This document shows positions 33,790 through 44,600 of a DNA stretch of 64,000 nucleotides, in pieces (position 1 is the first letter of the stretch; every line of letters starts with the position of its first letter). The notes beneath the pieces were generated by a model. It ran no database searches. It saw only the letters and a program-made list of their open reading frames with translations, and was not told the origin of the DNA. The DNA comes from Siderastrea siderea (Eukaryota; Cnidaria; Anthozoa; Scleractinia; Rhizangiidae). The position numbers and the translations under genes were made by a program. Where the stretch lies: positions 50,305,533-50,369,532 of the forward strand of contig OZ034967.1 in NCBI GenBank assembly GCA_964030785.1. The letters are read 5' to 3'.

Positions 33790-34289
33790 TATTTATACGA
33801 TAACGAGCATAATTTGCGAGACTATCCAGATTAAATATTCACAGAAATGCTCAGATACATTGTTTAATAGTTTAATCACCCAACAAATTTTTTAAAGGGC
33901 TTAGTACGTATTATGAAAATAATAATAGCTTGGTAACCAGGCAATTTTAAAACGTACTTTTTGTGAGGAAAATCAAGAATCATCGTTCAGGGAAATTCTT
34001 GCATTGATTGTAAGTCATTTTACCTTTCAAAAACCTTTGCTACCCTCTTCAAAACTGTCGCAGATAATATTTGATGAAAAAGCCTGGTTACCAAGCACTG
34101 CAGGGCAATGGTGAAAAGTGTTTCTCATTTTATATGATAACAGGAAGTTTCTTATTTTGGGCACCCATCCCAGATTTAATACTCATATCCCAAGGAAACA
34201 GTATACAAAGTTTGGCACTTTTGTCCAGTGTGTCACGATCATTCCACTAAGCTACTAGACTATGAGAAAACGAAAAAAAATGACTGAAG

Positions 34290-34423
34290 GTGGATTTCCA
34301 CTGTTGGGTAAATTTTACGTGCGTACGCGCGTGGATTTAATTGGCTTTACGTGCGTAATTAAAATTAGAGACCGGCGATGTCTGAACGGCTTACGTAAAC
34401 GTAAAAAGTTAAAAACGTGAAAA

Positions 34424-34496
<73 letters not shown>

Positions 34497-34738
34497 TTAA
34501 AACTTATATAGCGCCTATCCAATTCTGCTCTAGGCGCTTCACAAAAGGTTAAGAATATTAAATTAAAAGCTAAATTAATGTATAAACAAAAATTAACTCT
34601 ACTAGGAATGATAAGCTTTTTTAAAAAGATAGGTCTTAAGTTTGGATTAAAAGATATTCAAACTGTCACGGAACTGAACGGATGTTGTCAGGTAAGCTGT
34701 TCCAAAGTTTTGTTTTTTAAAGTCGCTGACTTTTACGA
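34290..34738. mobile_element. Left part of TGA-flanked MITE, unit 2 copy, with (AAT)n
   Basis: Paralogue of 14929-15465. The left arm begins AGGTGGATTTCCACTGTT and the interior is complete up to about 34707, where homology stops within the word AGCTGTTCCAAAG. The right arm is lost. An AAT microsatellite (34427-34494) has expanded. The deletion or rearrangement removed part of the region just upstream of copy C, so the 5' flanks of B and C differ. Confidence 0.6.
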
Positions 34739-34751
34739 ATGTTTCAACAAG
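34739..34751 (+). CDS. TRPA1-like: Possible first coding exon of copy C
   Basis: ATG TTT CAA CAA G followed by GTAGAT. Spliced to 34905 this restores an in-phase GAT codon and would give an N-terminus MFQQDSPKPS. The support is only phase and a donor of moderate quality, and copy B has no clear equivalent, so an undetected exon further upstream is just as possible. Confidence 0.25.
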
Positions 34752-34904
34752 GTAGATGTGTGAGAGGGGTTATGAACGGCAGGCGTCAGTGGTTCATTTT
34801 GCTCCTTTAAATAACTTGGATTCACCTTCTCTATCACAATTTCTGGGCGTGGAAATGTCTTACTCGAGGTCTGATCCTTTTCTGTTTGTTTTTCGTTCCA
34901 TTAG

Positions 34905-35280
34905 ATAGCCCTAAGCCGTCGTCTCGAGGCACACAACGAAGTAACACGTCCCTGACCAAAGTCGAGCCATGGGTTGACGATGATTCCCTGGAGTTAATCT
35001 CAATCCCGGGAAGCGTCAGGGGACCGCGGAAACTCGTTCAACCATTTACTCCTGAAAAGGAAACTAAGACCTTTAAGCCGCTGCAAAATGGTTTGCACTT
35101 TACAAACAGTGCCCTCGAGGGTGGGGAGAATTTGAACGCCACGGACAAAGAAGGTCTGTCTCTTCTTCACCGAGCTGTTCGTGCTAACGATATTAAAGCA
35201 GTCACCTTTCTGTTGGATAATGGAGCGGACATCAACATTAAGGGAAAGGATAAACTCACCCCTCTTCATGGTGCCGTACG
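34905..35280 (+). CDS. TRPA1-like: Copy C exon 2: N-terminal region and first ankyrin repeats
   Basis: 376 bp, acceptor TTCGTTCCATTAG, donor GTATGT. Same layout as copy B: SPKPSSRG, then LLHRAVRANDIKAVTFLLDNGAD. Confidence 0.85.
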
Positions 35281-35570
35281 GTATGTATTTTTTTACTCTT
35301 TTTCTACTTTGTTAGTGTCCACAATTAGTTTTTCAAAAGCTAAATACCCAGACGCCCCTTTAAGCCCTAACAGTGATGAAAATGAAGTTTCTCTTCACAT
35401 TATCACTACTTGTTCAAACATTCAAGTGATGAGAAAAAAGGAAGTGATCACCAAGGATAAGATGTCTTGATATCTACACAAATTCTCCTTACTACTTCCA
35501 TAACAAATGTATGGACAACAGTGTGGGGAATATTCATTTTTATATCAGGGCTTTTAGGGTAAAATAAAGT

Positions 35571-35636
<66 letters not shown>

Positions 35637-35637
35637 T

Positions 35638-35669
<32 letters not shown>

Positions 35670-38600
35670 ACTGATGAGTAGGAAAGAGTCCTCATCTGAT
35701 TAATTTAAGAGGTCGATCTTGTGAAAAGACCTTAAAGATCACATAACTTAATTAAAACTCACATTTGTAACAAAAAAGGTAAATAACTGTCTATATAGGA
35801 ATTTCAAGTAAGTTGTAGGTTAGTGTGCGTGCCAGTGGCAAAGGCCTGATCCACTGAATTTCACGTCAAAATGTTCGATTTCTGATACTGCTCCAGGGTC
35901 TTTAAGAATAATGCCTAACTAGGCTGTTTTCTGTTTGCTTTCTTCATTATATTTTCCTGCTGAAACACAACTACTGTACAATAACTCTGTGAATGTATAA
36001 CAACTGTTCCCCTATTTCCAGTTGTACACTTCACGTACAGTGTAAGACAAGACTGATTAGAAAAATTGTTTCATTACAAAGACAACTCCTGAAAAAAGTA
36101 GTTCGGTCCATGCACCGGTCACTAAGAAGCCTACTGTGTTGGTAGGATATGAGCTCACGATAGCCGTGTAGTGGGGGACCAATAACAACCGAGCGCTTGA
36201 CTGCTCACATTCAGGCCAGGTTATGTAAAAGTAGGATATACTTCTTTTTGTTTTTCCGTCTGAGGTAGCGGTAGTAGTATTAACGCCAGATCGAATTTGT
36301 TTAACGGGGATGACACTTTACAGTCTTACGACTGATACAGCTTGTGGCCCTCAGATTCCCGATGGGACTGAAATGTGGAAATGTTGGTTTATATGGAGAG
36401 AGTAAAACCTGATCGTAGCACAGGCAGACCACCCTATGTGTTCGTGGTTAATAATTGTTGACATAAGACGATGTTGAAATCAATGGCGCGTATAGAAGAA
36501 ATATAGAGAAACATTACGTCGGCTTCGATTTACTACAAAATATAAAATTTACTCTAAATGATTCAATAAAAGTTAAGATGAAATGTTGACTGAGTCTTGG
36601 TTCATTTTTTTTTTGCCGTCCGGAACCGTTTAAGGCGTTATTTTGCGAGTCATTTATCGACCGGTAGAAAGAGAGAGAGAAGGGAGAACAAGGCAGGCAG
36701 CAAAACAGCCGGCGGCTGCGACCTTGGACAATTCAACCTAGAACTGACGCCAAACCATCAAAATTCTCACCTCGAAAACACAGGCATCCGATCGACTAGA
36801 TATTTCTTTGTCCCTGTACCGAATTAGAGCTTCATCCGTCCAATATTACCCGAGAAAAGCGATTCTTAAGTCTCAAAAGTAGCTTTCTCAACATGATCGG
36901 TGCAAGATTCTCGACCAAAGGAATTTGAAGAATGTGAGTCCATTCGAATCTACCAATCAGCGTGTCTCGACCGTTGGCAGTTCAAAAGCCCAAGCCCGCC
37001 CCACACGGGGATGTTTGTAACTTCCGCTCATTTCAACAGCACCTACATTGCGAAATTTACACCGCACTTTATAGAAAGAGTCGAGACCGTAAAAACTCCT
37101 TTGTGGAGGCTAACACGTAATCCAGCAACTGAAAGTACTGGGTATCTGTTTCTTTTTTTTTTTTTATTTCCCCCCAATTGCAAGTTGTTCATTCCTGTAT
37201 TTATATCTCAAATCGCATGACAGAAATCGAATACGTGACTCTCTTTGGCTCTCTGTCAGTGTGCCATTGATTGACATCGTCTTATGTCAACAATTATTAA
37301 CCACGAACACATAGGGTGGTCTGCCTGTGATCGTAGAACCCTGAGAAGACCCTCGGGCCAAGAACAAGAACCAGCAACAAACACAACCAACAAAAGCTTA
37401 CGGGCACTGAAAATAAGGTTTATCAACTGAGTGCATACGAGAAAATTGACCATCGCAACGAATTCAAAAGCTGACGTTTCGAGCGGCCGCTAGCCCTTCG
37501 TCAAGGCCAATCAAGGAATTGTGGTTGTGTGTTACAACCGATAACCTTCAACTTGCGGAAAATATGCTTGGAATCTGTCCGCTGACATTCCGTGTTTCGA
37601 GCAGTGAAAAGCTTTCTGAGATTAAAAACATTTTTGTTAAGTCAACTGGAGGCCTATGCACTATGTCATTACCTTTAAAATGTTTCAGCAACGCTGCATC
37701 CAACCACTGTATGGGTCTTGGGATCATTCAATTCCTCAGATTTCACTCCAAGTAATTTTGTTGAATTTTCAAATTTTGCTATTTTCCTCGATAAAAACAG
37801 TCCATTAAATTCCGCCGAATTTTGTGCATGGGCATGACAGACACTGACTATGAAACTGGGCTATTTCTTGGTTGACATCGTACATGCACGATATTATTTA
37901 CTTTTAAGGTTTGAGAGAACCGAGATTGTTAAACTTCTGCTTGAAAAAGGAGCCGATCCGATGATACCAAGCAACAACCTGCTGACACCGCTCCATTCAG
38001 CTGCACGACGAGGCTTTTTGGATATTTGCGATCTTCTGTTAAAAGACCCTAGAGTGGAAGCTGCCGTCGGTTTAGGATCCGGAGGGGTGCAGCCGTTCCA
38101 CTTGGCCTGTATGAGTGGAAATCGGGAATTGTGCGAGTTGTTTTTAAGAAACGGCGCCGACATAACGTCCAATTCAAGATCTAAATATACTCCTCTCCAC
38201 GTGGCATCTTATCAAGGGGATGAAGACATTTGTCATCTTCTTATCGAAACTGGTAATTATGTCTTATTTTTAAATGGACATTTAGCACACTTCCTTTTGC
38301 ACATTTGCACATTTCATTTTGACGTCGCGCCCTTTTATTCGCAGTTTTTCAAGGACACAGTTTTTCATAGACCTTTTACTCAGGACAATAATCCGTTGGT
38401 CGACATCTTATTTCTTTTTTCGTGTTTTAAATTTATTTTCAAAGCTCTATATACCATCTCTTCTCATAACAGCTTCCAAAAGGCAGCTTAACCTACGTGA
38501 ATTCGTGAGTGAATCAACCACAGAGGGTTATACGGCTCTTCACTTCGCCTGTGAGGGAGGACACAATGGAGCGGTGGACTTGTTGTTACGTCATGGTGCG

Positions 38601-41600
38601 GACCGTGAAGCCCTTACTTTGGTATCGTCTGAATCTCCACTTCATATAGCAGCTAAACATGGCAACCTATCATCAGTCGAACTACTTGTACTTTATGGGT
38701 CAGTTATTGACATCAGGGATGGAAAGCTAAGAACACCACTTCACAGGTACAATATGGCCATAATAATAAATTGCCCTTTTTTAGGGAAAGGGGGTAGCCT
38801 GGATGTGGGAATTACACTTAGCGTCGTTATATTTTCATTTCATCTAATCTCAGAGCCCATGCATGAAATATGCATATCATATTCAACTCTTGTCAAACAA
38901 TTCCCCGCGTGTTTTCATCATCACTTCTGTCATCAATGTCAATTTCTCCTTAGTGGAGAGCCGGGGGGCAGTCTTGCTCCCATGCTGCTCTATCAGAAGC
39001 AGCAGCCGCTGCCTCTGACCAAGAGTCAGGCCTCTCCCTCACAACTCCTTCTCAGCAGTTCTTCCCCACGTCTCACACGTATGCCTTGACCAATTTTATG
39101 GACTTAGGGGGATCTCATAACTCGATAATCTCCCACAATAATCCCCTGTGGACACTATTAAAGGCTTTCTCGTGGTAACGAAGCATACAACCAACTTGAT
39201 TGTCTGCTTGTTCCACAATGTTACTGACCAGTTCGGGCGTGTTCCTTGCTCGCCGAAACACTGCTTGCTCTTTCCGTAGCAACCGATCTACTGGTGGAAA
39301 GAATGCCGCGATCATCTAACTGAAAGAAGCTAGAGTTGTAAAGAAAGAAAAAGCTGTTTGATCATTACCAGTCAGAAGCCTGATTGGTGGTTGATGGGCA
39401 CTTGATCAACTGAGCTAAGCAGGCTCTGTTGAACAGGCTCTGTTGTCGGAGAAGGAGTGAAAAAAAGTTAAGAGCGACGAGAACGAGAGAAGAGACAGGG
39501 AGAGCTCTTCCCCAGTCTACACTCGGCTCGCTCCGCTCGCTGATTTGTTTTCGCGCTTTTTCCCCAATTGCGGAGCCTGTTCACGGGCTATATTTCGTAC
39601 TACTCCATCTCTATCAAGACGTTTCATGCAAGGCCTGAGGAGTAAAACTGGAACGAGATGTAACAATTTTTTTACACTGGGAAAATGGGATTTGACAATA
39701 AAAACATACGGTAAAAATTCACGACGTTTCGACCGCTCTTCGGTCATTATCAAGCGAAATGTTGAGAATAAGAATTTGCATAGATATATAAAGTGACAAA
39801 GAGGTAAAATTAGGTAAGAAATATGTATGAAGTAAAAATATGTGTAAAAAGAATTTACAAAGAAGGTGTTAAAACAATAAAAAGCATGCTAAACTAACTA
39901 TGGGATTGAAACAGGGTTATGGGCTCCTGATTTAACTAAATTAACTAAATGGGATTTGTTTTAAATTACGGTTATCTGGGATTTTTCCAGTGCTGCTACA
40001 TTCAATCACAGTCGTATAGTCGAGATTCTGCTTGAGTCAGGGGCTGACCCGGAAGCTAAGGACGAGTTAGAGATGACACCTCTGCTTATGGCTGTCACTC
40101 GCGGAGCAGTTGAATCTGCAAAGCTGTTGCTGGACCGAGGGGTCGACATCACCGCAACCGATTCTTCACTCAACAGTGCGCTTCATTTGGCTATCATGTA
40201 TGGAAGGCCTGAAATGGTGAAACTGTTATTAGAGATGGACAAAGATGGAGTTCTAGTGCGAATGAGAGACAAAGATATGAAGACCGTAACCCATTTGGCA
40301 GCTGGATTGGATACTTGTAAGGTAGTACTTCTTATTGTCAGAAAATCATGGGTTACTGAATTGTTTGACTTGAGAGCGTCTATTGTCAAAACGAAGGACA
40401 AACAAACAAGTAACGGTATTGTCGTATGAGGGTTGGATATCCGTACGAAATTAGATTAGAAAGGTCACTATCCTCGTATTCGTGCTTTTGGTGATTTTCA
40501 AATAATCGTTTTTTTTCTGTTTTAGATTTTAGAAATTATTCTGGAAAATAAAGTGTGTCTAAGAGCACGTGACGTTGAAGAGAAGTTGCCTCTTCATATT
40601 GCAGCCGAAACGGGTTCCCTGGATTGTATGATGGCTCTCTCCAAATACCCAGACTTTACACCTCTTTTGAATGAAAGAGCTGAAAATGGATCGACACCTC
40701 TTCATTTTGCTGCCAGCAATAAACACTCGTAAGTAACGAAAAAATACTTCCACTCTGTCATTTGAACATTTATTCTTTGATGGTCAGACAGCTTGTGGTC
40801 GTAAGCAGTGTTAGATTGATTAGATTGGTGGACTTACATTGACGGATTGTACAGCACTGTATCAGCGTTGCCTTCTAGTCGTGAGTGCGTTGGACGTTAT
40901 ACCTGAAACCTGGTCTCTGCTATAGTGTTGTTTTCGTAGACAAGAAAATTTGGCCTGCATGATCTTTCTCCACCCAGTGTATAAATGGATTCCGGTGAGC
41001 CGTTGGGAAAACAAAGCAAACGATGTCGGGGTATAGGGGGATGTCAGAAGGGGGGGAGGGGGGGGGCGAGGATGAATATTAAAGGAGAACCTGAGATCGA
41101 CTAAACTTTCATCAAAGGAAAGGGAGGAATGTTTATAGTCACTTTACTCTCTTGAAACTGTGGATAACCGCCGACACAGTTAACAAGCCTTCTCTATCAT
41201 ACTCTTTTGCTAGGAAGAGTGGCCCATTCAGGTCAAAATCTGATATCCAGAGGAGCCCTACATCAAAGAATTGACTAAATAGATAAATACAATACAGCAC
41301 AACTTGTTTAAAAACCTATTTTCTTGCCTTGTTTACACGCAAGCTATCTGTCAAGTAAAAATCTAATCTTCCGGGGGACCTCAGTGGACCTTTCACATAT
41401 TCTTTTTGGTCGCTCGATAATGCGCCTTCCTAAGGTGACTTTCCATCCTATAGCCATTCCATTTAGTAACCACGAAATTTGTTTTCCAGAGAAACTTGCG
41501 AGCTTCTACTTTTAAAGGGTGCCGATGTTACAGCAAAAGCACATGACGATTTCACGGCACTTCTTTTTGCTGTCAAGGCGGGCTCACTAAAAACCGTCAA

Positions 41601-44600
41601 GGTTCTACTTCATCCTCTCCTACCTAATACACTTGAAGAGAAGGACGACGAACACAACACTCCACTTCATGTTGCCTGCAGGTACAATCGCCTCGATGTG
41701 CTCGAGTTCTTGTTGGACCAAGGCGCTGACGTAACGACCAGGAATAAGAGGAACATGACTTGCCTTGATGTCGCGATTGAGTGGGAAGCCGCCGAGGTAG
41801 CAAAGACACTTTTAAAGCACCAAAGGTAAGGTTTCAAATGATCCAGTGGGCCTTACCTGTCTACTGGTGTAACGCTGCTTATTTTCCTTTTTCTCTTTGC
41901 CTCTGAGAATACGCGATTGAGTGCCTATTTTGTAAGGAATTATCGAGTACCATGGCCTTCTCTTTCATGGGAATGATACCACATTTGATAACTGGAAATG
42001 ACATCAATTCAACCAGGCTGAGAAAGGTTTTAAAGACGTCTTACATTAACAGCCCGCTGTTAATAAACTTTTAAAGAAGACATCTTACATTAATAGCTCG
42101 CTGTTAACAGATTAAAGGTCATGTTAGCCTGCGAAGTAGTCCTGCTGGGCCTTCCATTTCCCTTTCCAGTTTTTCTACACCCCCCCCCCCCTTCCCACTC
42201 CTCCTTGCTCCCCTTGCCTACTACGCAGGCTAGAAGGTCAGGTTAGAAATAAGAGTAATCAGGTCCCCTTCCTGAGTTATACTAAATCATCAGCATCAAA
42301 AAACCTTCAACTTATGCTTTTTCGTTTAGGTGGGAAGAAGTGATGCAGTTCTCACGGGAGACTGGTGCCTGTCCACTGAAGACATTAGTAGAGAAGCTAC
42401 CTGACGTAGCGGAAGTTGTTCTTGATAAGTGCATAACTTACAGCCCCCTACCGCCGTCGCATGAAGACTTCACTATCCTATTCAATTTGCGTCATCTGGA
42501 TCCGGACGAGGATTGCGTTTATGACACTGGCTTCATCCCAGCTACCATGGCGAAATTCAGGCGTGAAAAATTGCTGAATCATATTGTTTCCCAAACTTTA
42601 CTGCGATTTAAGTGGATGATGCTCGGGAAGTTTCTTACCATCTTCAACATTCTGTTGTTTGCAATTTTCGTCATCTTGTACTCTTCCTTCATTGTAATGG
42701 AAAGAAGCAGAAGCATACTATTCTCGGACACCTCTAACACAACAACGATTGACGAATTAAATCAAAAATCAAACTTTGAAGAGACAGCGCCGCCTCTAAT
42801 TTTGGTATTCTTAATTCTTCAGTTAATAAAGGAAATAATTCAACTACTATGGCTTCGTCTGGCATATTTTAAGGATCTAACAAACTTGCTTGATTTGGTG
42901 ATGTACGCGATGGTGTGGTTGTTTATCTTTCCTCGTGTGATTGGAGAAGAAGTGTTTAGTATTGAAACGCAATGGAATGCTGGAATAATTGGGCTTTTCC
43001 TGAGTTATATCAATTTGACCTTATATTTTCGTCGTTTCGGTGGTCTCGGCTTGTATGTGACAATGTACGTCGAGGTCCTCTGGACGTTTCTCAAAGTGAT
43101 ATCTACCTTCCTTATTGCTTTGATAGGCTATTCACTGGTATTCTATGTTCTACTTGGCCACCAGGTAAGTCCATTTGAGTGTCGTTAACTCAAGTTGTTG
43201 GCTTTTGATAACACCCAATTGCAAACCTACACGATAATTTTAATAGCTAGGGCCTGGAAAGAGGGTCCAGAAGGGAAGGGGGCATAGATCCCATTTCCCA
43301 ACCCATTTTTTCAAGATCCCATTTCCCAATTATAATTTTGTCAAAATCCCATCTCAGTAGTAGTTCTATCTATTGGAAATATCCCAATCCCAGCGCCTCA
43401 ACTCCCATTTCCCAGTGCAAAAAAATAGGCAAACCCCATTTTACCCCTCCAGGCCCCTCTTGGAAACACAAAGAAGGGATCAGTTACGTAATGCAAGCAA
43501 AGCTAGATTATATTAAAGGTGCTAGAATGAGAACTAGTTCAAACAGAACCTTTTGAAAATGGTCGCTCCCATTCAACGGCAACTTATATTCGCTCATGCA
43601 TCTCTTCCCTTCTAGGGTAATTTCTCAAGCTTCTTGTTGTCTCTGGGCAAGATTCACGTAATGATGCTTGGGGAACTGGACTACAGTGATACGCTAGTGG
43701 AAAATATCGTGGAAAACGCCACTGTACCAGGGACAAATACCCTCTATGTTCCATTGCCTGGCCTAACGATCGGTCTGTTCTTCACGTTCGTTTTTATGGT
43801 CTCTGTTGTACTTGTCAATTTGCTGGTAAGTATGTGCACGTTCTTGCTTAAATGACTGAAATTGAATGTGATATTATTCACAGTACAACGTGAACCGTGT
43901 GTCCTCCTTTTAATACACTTGCGAGGTAATCGACTGGCTAATCTCAATCCGAATATAACAGCCCGAAACCCAACTTAAAGCCATAGACGAACTTTCCTTG
44001 AGGCTATTCTAGACGACAGATTGGCTAGTCGAGCCCCATGAAAGTAAGCGAATTGCGAAAAAGCGGTCTTGCCTTTGCAGGTCGCACTATTACTGCTAAT
44101 GTGCTTACTGGTATACTGGTTTCAGGTTATAAATCACTTCGAGAATGTACCCTTTTTCCTTAGCGAACCGGCAAAACTTTCCTCGGAACGTACCTCTTAA
44201 GAGGCTGTCTCTGTAAAAACCACCCACTCAATTTCGCGTCAAAAATAAGTTTGCCTGAAACTCTGCCAACAGAAAGACTTTACCGAGGCTAGAACTAAAA
44301 CAGGTTTGGTTTGGTTCAAAATGATTTTCTGGCCGCGCTGGGAGCTGTTAAACATTTTGTCCCATCTGGGCCCGATTCAACGTCTCGAAAATTAAAAATT
44401 AGTCATTTTTTGTGGCGTTGTAAAATATTCGATTCCTGTCATCAAACAATGAATTTTACGTCATTTTGCTCATAAGCCTATCTAGTTTTCTAAATGAGAA
44501 ACAATTTTCTACTCTACTTAACCTGAAAGGCGAAATCAATCGTCTTATGAGCCCTACCAATCGCCATCCGAACGAAAGCTGAAAATGCCCTTGATTTGGA

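Larger units (their letters stand above)
29285..34262 (+). mobile_element. Academ-like TIR DNA transposon, element 2
   Basis: Terminal inverted repeats start TAGTCTAGTAGCTTA and, after a gap, stay similar for over 200 bases (GTGACACACTGG, GTATACTGTTTCCTTGGGAT and more). The flanking duplication is TGA at 29282-29284 and 34263-34265. Unit 1 keeps the unoccupied site, with one TGA at 14904-14906 and the same flanks, which fixes the ends to the base. The 4,978-bp element carries a gene of the nuclease/CXC family on the + strand, with a probable 5' non-coding exon (donor GTAAGT at 29883, acceptor TTTATTTAG before the ATG), and a nested pogo-like MITE. The same protein family and 3-bp duplications as element 1 suggest Academ. 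Confidence 0.78.

Noticed and set aside
35571..35669. CRISPR-like regular repeat
   Set aside because: It is a simple CTA microsatellite without spacers, and the DNA is clearly from an animal.
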